Shown in pieces: positions 25,836 to 36,642 of a stretch of DNA of 64,000 nt; position 1 is the stretch's first letter; the number at the start of each line of letters is the position of its first letter. The notes below the pieces were generated by a model. That model was not told the DNA's origin. It searched no databases and worked only from the letters and a program-made list of their open reading frames with translations. A program made the translations under genes and the position numbers. The DNA is from Cranoglanis bouderius (lineage: Eukaryota > Chordata > Actinopteri > Siluriformes > Cranoglanididae), in NCBI GenBank assembly GCA_023630585.1, contig CM042554.1:1614195-1678194 (forward strand), in the 5' to 3' direction.

Positions 25836-25934
25836 TATATCACATGAAAGGTGGAAAGGATCTGACGTGATTTATCGTGGTTTCATTTTTTACATCACAC
25901 AAACCTGCAAGTATACACTTTTTATATCCAGTGT

Positions 25935-27341
25935 AGTTAGCTAGTTAGGTGCATTAATACAGACAGGGAAATGAACGAGCTGGGACAAATGTGTAGCTAT
26001 AGCCTATCCTCTGCTGATAAAGTTCTTTATGTAGCAAATTGTGTTTGCCTCAACAACAAATAAATCACAACAACAACAACAAAACCTTAAAACCAATACA
26101 CTGGCCAACATTTTGGCTGTGAGCTGTGCTCCTGTCTCCCCACATTGGAAGTATTATTTGAGTCTGGTTAGTATCTTTATTTTGAAGACAGATTAAGTTG
26201 CAAGCAAAACTCATGTAAACGATGCACTGACTTGTACACATCCAAGCCTTTTCACACACTCATGTCAGACAAGTTGTTTTTTTTTTTTTACAACAGTTTA
26301 TCAGCACACCAATTCACACCAAGTCCACCAGAACCACCTACAATGACCTGCATACGTATTCACACCAACCCCAGAGTTTTACACTTTTTGAACTATTAGA
26401 ACCACAAATCAAAAGACGATTATCAATCATTGATCTACACAAAATAATCCAACATGTTTAAATGGAAACGGTGACAATAAGTATAGCATAGGAATAGTAA
26501 GGTTGCGGTGTTAATGTGCGTATACCAGAAGGTCACAAAGCTTGTCAACAGATTATGCAGCTCTCCTCATTTATACACAAACAAGTGCATGGTACATTCT
26601 TCAGTCTAACCCCAGCACTCTGACACATGGTCCACAGTCAGCTGTACAAGCTGCAACATTCCTCATCCTGTGGCTACTGAACTGGCACAAGCTTAGTGCC
26701 AAAGAAAGAACACACTGCTCGTCAGGCTAAGTGTACCTCCATTTTTAGTACTTTGTGATAGTGTTTGTTTAGTTCTGGCACAATATGTCTGTCGGCATGA
26801 ACTTCAGCCCTGGTGAAAACTCTCCTAAATATTTCAGAAAAGTTAACAAGGCCTATCTGTGTGATTTTTACAATAGTGCTCAGTGTTCAGGGGCAATTTA
26901 TGAGGGGATTTCATGGTGTTACATAAGATGAACTATCTGCCTACCAAAAACCCAGAGGAAATGAGAGAGGTAAAACGTGGGTTGGTGGGCTGCCAGCGGA
27001 GGCCATTTGGAGTCGTTTAACATAAACACCAATTTCTCAGCCAAACAAAGGAGGTCAAAGTAGTCACATTCCAACCAGGAGCATTGCTCAGTAAATACCT
27101 CTATACATTAGTAACGACCATGTTAAAGAATCTACAACTCCACGTTCCCTGTGTGAAGACCCTTTGTATTTCCTCTCCCTTTCCTTACACACCTCCATGT
27201 GCGAGTGGAGCCTCAGTGAGCAGCACACTCCGCCTTACTGTCCTTAAGAGCAGAACCGCACAGCTGCTGCCATAGCAGTGCCACAACATTGCTGTATAAA
27301 CACCACATTTCTGTCCAGTGTTGCTTCCCACTTCACTTCTC

Positions 27342-27381
<40 letters not shown>

Positions 27382-28216
27382 ACAGCAACTCTCAGAGGAA
27401 CAGGCTCACTCACTATGCAGACACATTACAGCAGCCTGGAAGCCCATCACATTTAAGAAAAGCACATTCCAGGGCACGCCAATGGAAAAGAATTTTAAAC
27501 AGTGCTGAGTTTTGTTTCAACAGTGATACCTGACACATCATTTACTTAACTAACAACAGAAATGTTATAACGTAAGAGTGCATAGGTCTCTATTCCTAGG
27601 AAGAATGTGAAGCTGCTAGGGACAGCAGGAGTGCTGTTACTACTGCACCACTCAGCGCTGTGCGCAAAACTGTTTTCAGCCAGCCTGACACTGTTGAGGA
27701 AGTTAAAAAAAAAAACCCACAAAAAACAGACAGACTGATTTCACCCGCAACATACAGGGTTTTAGCTTGGATAACAACAGAGCTGAAAAAATGGTTTAAC
27801 ATGAGATTCATTAAATCTAGAAATTTCAAGTTTCTTGTGTATTGTTTAAATCAAATTATTTGTAATTAAAATTGTTTATCTGTATTTGTACAGAGAATAA
27901 TCATTAGATGTAACAAGATGTTAAATGTTAAGTTGTTGATCGCAGATGATGGGAGATATTCTGCGCTACAAGTGCACTAATCAAACATAACTTAACATAA
28001 CTCGTGTGTTCCAGTCTTTCCATTAGTGTGTGTGGTTTATGCTCCTTTCAGTTTGATGTTTTTATCTTGTGCCATTTTTAGAATATTTGCTTATTTTGCT
28101 GAGACATGTTTCACAATATATTTCGTATTCATTTTACAAAGATCAGGGGGACATGATGACACACACCAGCACTGATATCATGGTGGACAGTGTATCTGTT
28201 TTGTGTTGAAACTCAC
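25935..28216. other. coro7: Non-coding stretch left of the coro7 exon
   Basis: Holds a (GT)n run at 27343-27380 but no coronin-like exon, although the next coro7 exon in a compact fish gene might be expected here. The short frames are without support. Confidence 0.5.
27343..27380. repeat. (GT)n microsatellite
   Basis: About 18 GT units. Confidence 0.96.
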
Positions 28217-28299
28217 CCATTGGAGGTGGCTAAAGACACAGAGCTCAGCGAGGAGTTCAGCTTCCTGGAATCCCACAGCCGCACCTCCTGTTGCCGATT
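28217..28299 (-). CDS. coro7: coro7 exon (first WD propeller, EVRLWDSR segment), partial gene
   Basis: Coronin 7 is a Golgi-associated, F-actin-related protein with two tandem coronin (WD-repeat) propellers. This 83-bp exon translates on the minus strand as NRQQEVRLWDSR followed by KLNSSLSSVSLATSNG, aligning with human REREVKLWDTRFFSSALASL, part of the first propeller. The acceptor TTCAG lies at its right edge (AG at 28300-28301) and the donor GTGAGT at its left (28215-28216). It starts in phase 0, matching the end of the exon at 29621-29704, and ends with two bases of a split codon. The acceptor's upstream tract is a long (GT)n microsatellite on the coding strand. No further downstream coro7 exon was recognised to the left. 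Confidence 0.85.
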
Positions 28300-28304
28300 C
28301 TGAA

Positions 28305-28305
<1 letters not shown>

Positions 28306-28375
<70 letters not shown>

Positions 28376-28395
28376 TTATATATATATATATATAT
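28306..28395. repeat. Compound (AC)n-(TA)n microsatellite beside a coro7 splice acceptor
   Basis: About 32 AC units (28306-28370) and then about 10 TA units (28376-28395). On the coding strand this reads (TA)n(GT)n and ends 6 bases before the acceptor AG of the exon at 28217-28299. Confidence 0.97.
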
Positions 28396-29549
28396 CAACC
28401 CCCATTGGAAATCAGGTTTACTGTCAAAATTTACAGACTTTCAGCTGTTTGCAATGAACAAATCAAACAAAAGCAATTGAAATAGTTCAACACAATGAAT
28501 GCTCCAACGAATGCTTCAACTTATAATGACTTCTCCAGTCTCAAAATTATTCAACCCCTTCATGACAAGCATCTTTAGTACTTAGCAGAGCACCCTTTTG
28601 CTATTATGACCTGCTGCAAACGAGATGCATAGCCAGACACCAGCTTCCCTCAGCGTTCCTGAGGAATCTTAGCCCATTCCCCATGAGCAATGGCCTCCAG
28701 TTCAGTAATATTCTTGGGTTTGTGTGCTGCAACCGTCTTCTTCAAATCCCACCAGAGATTTTCTATGTGGTTCAAGTCAGGTGACTGTGATGGCCCTGTA
28801 GAATCTTCCAGGATCATTGTCCTGTTGGAAGGTCCAATGACGCCCAAGCTTCAGTTTCCTCACAGACGGCATGACGTTTTCTCCTAGGATTTCCTGATAC
28901 GTCAATGAATCCATCTTGCCTTCTACATGCTGCAGGTTTCCAGTGTCAGAGGATGCAAAGCAGCCCCAGAGCATCACCGAACCACCACCATGCTTGACTG
29001 TGGACAGAGTGTTCTTTCTTCATTCTTCTTTTTCCAGACATACTGCTGATCCATTGTGCCGAAAAGTTCCAGTTTTCTTTCATTGCTCCACAGAACAGAA
29101 TCCCAAAACTTCTGTGGTTTATTTATATGATTTTGAGCTGACCTTTCTTGTGCTTTTGAGTCAGTAGTGGTGTACGTCTTGGAGTTCTGGCATGGAAACC
29201 TTCTGCATTTAGTACGCGCCATACTGTGCTCACTGAAACCTCAGTGCCTGTTGCCACCAAGTCCTGCTGCAGGTCTTTTGCAGTCACTCGAGGGTTTTTC
29301 ACAACCTGCCTTCTCAGAAATCTGGTTGCAGCCGTTGATAGCTTCCTTTTTCCTCCCCGTCCAGTTATTTCATTTATTTTCTGCCCTTAGCCAGTTCAGG
29401 TATTTCATGTGTTCCAGCTCAAGCACACCTGGTGCAACTAATGAAGCCCTTGATTAGTTGCATTAAAAGTGCATGAGACAACACCTGTTTTGCATATTTG
29501 TGCTGTTGTGAGGGATTCTATTCAGGGAGATGAATAATTTTGATTGGAG

Positions 29550-29557
<8 letters not shown>
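28396..29557 (-). mobile_element. Decayed Tc1-like transposon inside the coro7 intron
   Basis: This is the same family as the element at 35246-36642, in opposite orientation. The left arm starts at CAACCCCC (28396) and lacks the outermost 20 or so bases, which are replaced by a (TA)n run. The right arm is short: inner-repeat sequence runs straight into GAATAATTTTGATTGG and then a second (TA)n run at about 29550. Transposase remnants read on the minus strand, for example KFWDSVLWSNERKLELFGTM (about 29070-29130) and SPDLNHIENLWWDLKK (about 28730-28780), with frameshifts. It fills most of the intron between the two coro7 exons. Confidence 0.88.

Positions 29558-29588
<31 letters not shown>
29548..29588. 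repeat. (TA)n microsatellite at the right end of a Tc1 copy
   Basis: About 20 TA units, directly outside the element end and 33 bases from the donor side of the coro7 exon at 29621. Confidence 0.96.
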
Positions 29589-29592
<4 letters not shown>

Positions 29593-29620
29593 CACATACA
29601 CGTATATATAACATTATTAC

Positions 29621-29704
29621 CTGATTGAATCCAGTAGTGAGGATATAATCATCTTTCACCCAGAGAACACGAGAATCCTTGTTGCTATAAAGAACTTGAG
29701 CACA
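29621..29704 (-). CDS. coro7: coro7 exon (first WD propeller, ILTTGFNQ segment), partial gene
   Basis: An 84-bp, 28-codon, phase 0-0 exon reads CAQVLYSNKDSRVLWVKDD then YILTTGFNQ. It corresponds to human CORO7 around DSRLAWMGTWEHLVSTGFNQ. The acceptor is a good polypyrimidine tract ending CTACAG (AG at 29705-29706) and the donor is GTAATA (29619-29620). Joined to the exon at 28217-28299 it gives the continuous coronin motif TTGFNQ-NRQQEVRLWD. The intron between the two (28300-29620) is 1321 bp and is mostly one Tc1 transposon. The preceding exon, expected to carry a KDKxLRxFDPR-like motif, was not found to the right in this window. Confidence 0.87.
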
Positions 29705-30307
29705 CTGTAGAGAGAAAATGACCAACATTAATTTTTATGCTATAAATCTGTTATAATCAAACTGTGCAGTGAATTGTAAGAAGATTTTATATATAATTAT
29801 TTGTTTTCTGTTTTAATTCAGTCATTGTGTCACTTAACACAGTAGAAAAAAGCAGGAGAGAAAGCGTCATGGACAGTTCTGTAAGATCCTCTAATGAAGG
29901 AAAAATGTGTTTTAGAATGCTTTCTAGCCTAAAATGTTGAAAATTTAAAACAGATGGCTCTTGGCCATTTTTTGTTTTTTTATTAAAACAAATTTCCTTA
30001 GGGAGAAAACACACTTTAAAACACTGTGTTCTAAACAAATTGGACCTTGCATAATAGTAATTTGGTCAGAGCTGTCAGTGTGAGATAAATCATCATCATC
30101 ACCATTTGAACATTACAACATCAACATTAGAAAGAAGTCAAGCTTCACACAGAGCTTAGCTAGTTAGCTAAAAACAAAAAACAAAACAAAACAGGCTGTT
30201 AGGTAACAGGCTGAACAGCAAATCAAATTGTATAGCAAAATTGTGTAATTGAAAATACTGATAGAAAATATAAAGTTGAAAATCAGATGGAACAAGATGC
30301 AAAGCCA

Positions 30308-30340
30308 TGATTAATGATTAATGATTAATGATTAATGATG
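30308..30340. repeat. Heptamer tandem repeat (TGATTAA)n
   Basis: Between four and five copies of a 7-base unit. Confidence 0.9.
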
Positions 30341-30557
30341 GTAGCAACCAGGATAGTGATGAAATCTGAGTGAACACCGATGACAAAGCAAGTGATTTTT
30401 GTTCTTTACTCGGGTTTGAAATACTCGAGAGGCAGTAAAGGACATGATTGTGACTAAAAATGTGTTTTTTGGCCCACTAAAAGACAATTTAATTACTCTG
30501 ACATCATCTATAATCACAATGTCTGAAAAATCTGAATGCAGACATAGCTGTACACAG

Positions 30558-30558
30558 A

Positions 30559-30594
<36 letters not shown>

Positions 30595-30600
30595 GTGTGT
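30558..30600. repeat. (GT)n microsatellite
   Basis: About 20 GT units with one GC. Confidence 0.95.
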
Positions 30601-30704
30601 TCATGTGGAAAGAGACACTAATTTCTTGAAGGATGTTCTTCTATGTATGGACATTTACTGATGTACATAAGGCAACCTGTATTTCTTCCAGTCCCAACTA
30701 TCAC

Positions 30705-30857
30705 TGGGCAGTTGTAGCTCAGTGGTTAAGATGTTAGACTACTGATTGGAAGGTCATGAGTTCAAATCCCAGCATTTAACAAGGCCTTTAACCCTCACCT
30801 GCTCAGTTGTATAAATGTAAGTCGTTCTGGATAAAGGTGCCAAATGCTAAAACTGTA
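30705..30857 (+). mobile_element. tRNA-derived SINE (second family)
   Basis: A clear pol III promoter: A box TAGCTCAGTGG (30715-30725) and B box GAGTTCAAATCC (30768-30779). The body then has AAGGCCTTTAACCCTCACCT and a tail with AAGTCGTTCTGGATAAAGGT. This pattern is common in ostariophysan fish. It is not a real tRNA gene because no cloverleaf with acceptor and anticodon stems forms. Confidence 0.8.
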
Positions 30858-32416
30858 ATTCTGTGAAGGACCTCTACTCTGGGTCAAAAGACATCTTAGA
30901 TCATGATTTGGGGGGAAAAGATCAATAATATTTTTCAAACTATTTAAGAAAAATAAACCTATTCACCCAGTAACTCAGGCTTTGGAAAGGGCTGACTACA
31001 GCCTAGGAGAAAACACAGTAACCAGAAACTGCATCTCTCTATGAAAATCTATGACCAGAGAGAAAGTGAGCAAGGTGATGTGTCTGTATGGCTACAGTGA
31101 GCTTTCAGCATGCATCATTAGCAAATCCTCAAGTTTCTCCAAAAGATGTCCAAAAGAGCTCCAGGAATAAAGTCAATGGAAGAGGTAATGAAATAAATCA
31201 ACTATGTTTACCACTCTCCATTCTCCTGGTGTGACCTTTCATGCTTGATCACCATTTTCAGATTTTCTGCCATTACTGGATATGGGACAAATACTGGCCG
31301 ATGATGGGAAATATTCTGTGCTATGAGTGTGCTGATGGTTTATTGCCAAGAAAGGTCCTGAATTCTGGAGGGCTAATTGGCTTGCCAAACCAGAGGCAAA
31401 TGCCTGAATATGAGTATATGCTGTATGAAAAACACCAGGGCCCAATAGGACCCATGGTTCCACAGGCGCCATGGTGTTTCCATGTAACATGAGGCTTGCT
31501 GGCCTCATGTCTCAAAATTAGGGCCGTCATTTTTATGGGCAGGCCGTCACTGACCCAGAACTGGGGGAGGAAGAACGCATGACATGGCAGCAGTGCTGGA
31601 TAATAAGAACAAGCTGATCTACTGCTGCTGACACTTTAGAGCGGGGTTAGTATAATATAAGGAAAGAAAGAAAAGGGGAAAATGACAGGGGAACAGGAAA
31701 GACCATGTGTTCTGTCCACCAAAAGAGGCTTGAAGTTCAATGATGGCAAAGCAGGCCTTGCCTTTTCCCCCCAACAGTGAATATACATACATTTGAAAGT
31801 GCATGCAGGTATATTTCAGTAAGTGATATTTTGGCTAGTATATTCAGTGCCAGCCCAGGGTTAAAGCTTTGCACTACTGCTCACGATGTTATTTTGTATT
31901 TAATATTAACACAAAGAAACGGCTGCAGAATTTCAACAAGACTGTAGAGCAGTTTAAACTTTAAAGCGGTGATATTGGCATTTTCATACTTGGACTGGAT
32001 GCTCGAGCCTGCACTCAGAACCAAACTGAACAGAGCTTTTTGAATACAGGGCATGTCATCCTGCAGGAATACCTGTAAATGTGGAGCCATTCTTGTATTA
32101 AAGAAGATTTTAGCTGTGCAGGCCGGCATGAGACAAACATTTTTCATGATGTTCTCTGTGCAAGCATTTGTACCACAAAATCCTCCCAAAGATCCTCTTT
32201 AAATGGGAGAAACAGCATAACACTGTATACTCTATCTACCGGTTAAGGTTATCTTAACCTTACAATGCTTTTGTATTTTGGATGTGTGTGTACTTGTAGT
32301 ATTTGTTATTTCTGTTGAATTTTATTGTGAAAATTAAATGTGCTGCCGTCTTGACCAGGATGTCCTGGAAGAAGAGATTGTACTATCTCAATGGAACCTT
32401 TCTGCTTAAATAAAGG

Positions 32417-32488
<72 letters not shown>

Positions 32489-34289
32489 ATTCTAACTGTA
32501 TATCACATACAATCCAGGTATCCATTCTCCATTATGAAGAATATATGTACATTAATAACATAAATTCAAATTATTTTGTTCCAGTTTATGGCCACATGTT
32601 TCATTTTCTGCACATCAAGATTTTTATAGTTAACAAAAACAAAAGAGTACAAATAAGCTGAACTGAATTAATATACTAAAATTAACAAGAACGCATAAAT
32701 AGAAACCCAGAAATACTGACTCACAAACAAACTGAAAAAAGCAGACACGTCTTTTTGTGTTTTGTTTTATACTGCTTTTTTTTTTTTTAATGATTATTAA
32801 ATATTGCTTTTTCTGTGCAATTTTTGTGTGACTTGTGTGATTGTCTGACTTGTGATTTGTGTGCAGGGTAATTTAGTGTGGTTGCTGGCAGAAACAGAGC
32901 CAGTCCCCATTACAAAGATGTTACATAGTGTGTAGCGTGTATTTTTGCATTCCCTCTTCAAATATCAGATGAATAGTTCCAGATATTTCTGTCCTCCTAT
33001 CTACATCTACTAAACATAGAATATATCAAATCTAAATTAAAAACATCACTAAAACACTAAAAGAAATGTTTAAAAAGGTAAAAGGTAAACTATAACATTA
33101 GTGCAGATGCACTGACCAATAAATACCTCAGTGCCAAAAAAAAAAGTTTTATTAATTACATTACATATACAGCTCAAATATATCAATATTACCTTGTTTG
33201 GTAAATGCCACTCCTATTTAGCCGTATTTTTTTTTTTCTACGATTCCATCAAAAAATATAGATATTTTCACACTATTTATTTGACTATTGATCAAACCAT
33301 GGCTATTGAAAATCATACATTTCTTTGAGTGCAAGGCAGAGTACTGATGAGATTGGTTGAAGGATGAAGGCGAGAACTCTGATGCTTTTTGTTTATTCAG
33401 GGTCGAGAGGGAGTTTGGGTGGGGAGGTGGACATCACACTTTGGAACCAGTTGGAACTGATTTCAGAAGAATGGAATTTTATCTCTCCTCTCCCTCTCTC
33501 TGGAGGAGTGATGCCACACGCCACACTTCAGACATGGAGATTCACTCTGATCCACTGCTTCAATCAGCCTTAATTACAGGCAACACACAACACTAGGACA
33601 TCATGCTGGACAATATGAGCTTAAAGTCATTAAATTACAGCCTGTTTGAGTCTCACTTGCTCTGTGCGCTTCTGGGTCCAAAGAATATGATGAGGAATGT
33701 TTCAAATCCGCAGACACCCGGCACATAAACCTCTAAACTGAGCTCATCAAAATGTCACTCAATATGTGTTTCTCTAAGGGCTGTAGCTCATAGTGTATCA
33801 TTCTTTTATCAAAGCCACTGGGAAGCCATTGGGACTACAGACGAATTGTTGGCAACCAGACAGTAATGTATTCACTGGAAGCAATCCAAATATTTCCAAA
33901 TCTGGAATACAAGACACATAACCATGTGTCTGTGGTGCGCAGTCCAGCATCTTGAATAAACATCATATAACTATGAAAGTGAATGTACAGAGTGCAGCTT
34001 TTAGTTATAAGTACTTCAGAAGATAACAAACCAGTGATGAGGGTCAATTGTGTGATCAGACAGAGCCTCAAAAGTGTGATAGATCAAACCAGAAAAAAGA
34101 GGAAGAGCTAAACATGAAACAGAAAAAAACATTAGGAAGAACCCCTTATTTCTATTTAATTTCCATCTCTGAACTCGTCATCTTAGTTCTCAAACTTTTT
34201 TGGCTAGTGACCGCATCAAGGTTGCAAAATTCTTGCAATGTTCCTGCAATAATTCCTGGTGGTACTGAGTCACTGCATTACTGTAAATC
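30858..34289. other. Non-coding stretch right of the coro7 exons
   Basis: No exon or element is recognised apart from the inverted trinucleotide repeat at 32420-32489. A minus-strand frame at 31881-32189 is open for 102 codons but looks like chance. Confidence 0.45.
32420..32489. repeat. (TAA)n followed by inverted (TTA)n
   Basis: About 16 TAA units turn directly into about 7 TTA units, making a perfect inverted repeat around about 32468. Confidence 0.95.
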
Positions 34290-34567
34290 CATCCTTCCAT
34301 TTTCCATACCCGCTTATCCTGCACAGGGTCGCCGGGGAGCCTGGAGCCTGCACACACATTCACACACTGCGGAAAATTTGGAAAAGCCAATCAGCCTACA
34401 GCACATGTCTTTGGACTGGGAGAGGAAACTGGAGGAACCGGAGGAAACCCCCAAAGCCCGGGGAAAACATGCAAACGCCGCGCACACAGGGCGGAGGTGG
34501 GATTCAACCCCCCAACCCTAGAGGTGTGAGGCAAACATGCTAACCACTAAGCCACCGTGCCCCCCAT
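34290..34567 (-). mobile_element. tRNA-headed SINE copy, near complete
   Basis: On the minus strand it starts with GGGGCACGGTGGCTTAGTGG (head at about 34545-34567) and has the B-box-like sequence near 34500. The body continues through the CATGCAAAC/GTCCAAAGACATG blocks to a tail with GCGACCCTGTGCAGG near 34330. It is the best-preserved copy of the family in the window. Confidence 0.75.
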
Positions 34568-35245
34568 TACTGTAAATCCCCACAATCCCCAGAATTCTAG
34601 TTAACTTTTTTATTTAAAGATTAAAATATAAAAAAATGTTAAAAACACATAAACACAGTACACATCATATTTAATTGTTATAGATAAAAGAAGAAACATG
34701 GGTTCTTTACACATTTAGCAATGATTGTATGAATTTCCCTGTGTAAGAGCCTACAACTGCCAATACTCTGCACTCTAACATGTCTAACGAGAGGACTGGG
34801 CTTGTGCAACACACTGCAGCATCTCAAAATCAGGAGATGTATTCGAATATGCACATCTCATTTTGGCTGTTACATCCAAATTAGATCGCTACCTTCATCA
34901 GATGCACACAAGGGCACTGAACCCAGCATTATAAAAAAAAAAATTAAACTAGCAAATGGTTGGTCTTGTCAGTTTAGTCAGGTTCATATATTGCCTTCAT
35001 ATAATGTTTTCACAAGCGTGAATAATGTTTCCAAAGGTATTATGGCCCGAGCACATCAGGGTATGGAGCATTCATTTCTGTGCTTTATATGTATATCATA
35101 TCACAATATGCATTCATTTGTTTATTGTTAATAAACTAATTTATAAGAAATCCTTTTTTTTAAATATCTAAAAGTACTTAACACTAGAAAAGGAAAAAAA
35201 AAAAAATCAGCCCCTTCCAGTTTTGTAATTATTATCTTTGAATTA

Positions 35246-36642
35246 CAGTTGCAATCAAAATTATTCAACCCCCATTGCAAATCAGGTTTATTGTCAAAAT
35301 TTACAGACTTTCAGCTGTTTGCAATGAACAAATCAAACTGGTTTGAGAGCGGTAATCAACTGGTTTCCCCAAATTCAATTGAAAATGCAACTTATAATGA
35401 TTTCTCCAGTCTCAAAATTATTCAACCCCCTGAATAGAATCCCTCACAACAGCACAAATATGCAAAACAGGTGTTGTCTCAAGCACATTTGATGCATCTA
35501 ATCAAGGGCTTCATTAGTTGCACCAGGTGTGCTTGAGCTGGAACACATGAAATACCTGAACTGGCTAAGGGCAGAAAATAAATGAAATAACTGGACGGGG
35601 AGGAAAAAGGAAGCTATCAACAGCTGCAACCAGATTTCTGAGAAGGCAGGTTGTGAAAAACCCTCGAGTGACTGCAAAAGACCTGCAGCAAGACTCGGTT
35701 TCAGTAGGTTTCAGTGAGCACAGTATGGCACGTACTAAATGCAGAAGGTTTCCATGCCAGAACTCCAAGACGTTCACCACTACTGACCCAAAAGCACATG
35801 AAAAGTCGGCTCAAAGCCATATAAATAAGCCACAGAAGTTTTGGGATTCTGTTCTGTGGAGCGATGAAAGAAAACTGGAACTTTTTGGCATGATGGATAA
35901 GCGGTATGTCTGGAGAAAGAAGAATGAAGAAGAACACTCTGTCCACAATCAAGCATGGTGGTGGCTCGGTGATGCTCTGGGGCTGCTTTGCATCCTCTGG
36001 CATTGGAAACCTGCAGCGTGTGGACGGCAAGATGGATTCATTGTAGTATCAGGAAATCCTAGGAGAAACCGTCATGCCGTCTGTGAGGAAGCTGAAGCTT
36101 GGGCATCATTGGACAGGACAGGACAATGTTCCCAAGCATACCTCAAATTCCACCAAGGCTTGTTTGCAGAAGATGTCCTGGAAGATTCTACAGGGCCATC
36201 ACAGTCACCTGACTTGAACCCCATAGAAAATCTCTGGTGGGATTTGAAGAAGGCAGTTGCAGCACGCAAACCAGTTCAGTAAAAAGAATATTACTGAACT
36301 GGAGGCCGTTGCTCATGGGGAATGGGCTAAGATTCCTCAGGAACGTTGCCAGAAGCTGATGTCTGGCTTTGAATCTCGTTTGCAGCAGGTCATAACAGCA
36401 AAAGGGTGCTCTACTAAGTACTAAAGATGCTTGCCATGAAGGGGTTGAATAATTTTGAAACTGGAGAAGTCATTATAAGTTGCATTTTCAGTTGAATTTG
36501 GGGAAACCACTTGAAGCATTCGTTGTGTTGAACTATTTCAGTTGCTTTTGTTTGATTTGTTCATTGCAAACAAATGAACGTCTGTAAATCTTGACAATAA
36601 ACCTGATTTGCAATGGGGGTTGAATAATTTTGATTGCAACTG
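35246..36642 (+). mobile_element. Tc1-like transposon with IR/DR-type ends
   Basis: The element is 1397 bp, bounded by CAGTTGCAATCAAAATTATT and its inverse, with TA duplications at 35244-35245 and 36643-36644. Each arm is about 200 bp and repeats the CAAAATTATTCAACCCC motif twice, once at the outer end and once at the inner end, the IR/DR layout seen in Sleeping Beauty-type elements. The arms match well apart from a diverged middle section. It contains a broken transposase gene. Confidence 0.92.
35653..36410 (+). pseudogene. Tc1-family transposase pseudogene
   Basis: An open frame from 35653 to 36282 holds recognisable Tc1 pieces: KFWDSVLWSDERKLELFG (first catalytic Asp) and SPDLNPIENLWWDLKKAV (catalytic Glu). 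Between about 35935 and 36170 the recognisable Tc1 reading (GGGSVMLWGCFASS, then QDNVPKHTS with the second Asp) lies in another frame, so at least two frameshifts are present. After 36282 the C-terminal reading continues in another frame to about 36410. It cannot make a working enzyme. Confidence 0.85.

Larger units (their letters stand above)
24133..25934 (-). mobile_element. Tc1-like deletion derivative carrying two nested insertions
   Basis: The ends share GTGGATATAAAAA (left, about 24137) and its inverse TTTTTATATCCA (right, to about 25930); the arms also share the CCTTTAATGTGATATAGCA block. The interior keeps only the transposase DNA-binding half. A SINE tail fragment (about 24497-24626) interrupts the former gene and a MITE (25284-25835) interrupts the right arm. 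By comparison with the element at 14407-15614 the catalytic core was lost before these insertions. Confidence 0.82.
1..28216 (-). other. coro7: Inferred coro7 intron containing vasn antisense
   Basis: No coro7 exon is recognisable left of 28217, so this span is most simply one intron, or part of one, continuing beyond the window. It contains the whole vasn coding exon on the opposite strand. Human VASN is likewise nested in a CORO7 intron. The extent is inference and depends on no small coro7 exon having been missed. Confidence 0.6.

Noticed and set aside
30705..30780. A tRNA gene, because of clear A and B boxes
   Set aside because: The acceptor and anticodon stems do not pair and the SINE body follows directly; it is a tRNA-derived SINE head.
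31881..32189. A 102-codon minus-strand frame
   Set aside because: There is no recognisable domain, it ends in AT-rich sequence, and no splice or poly(A) context supports a gene.
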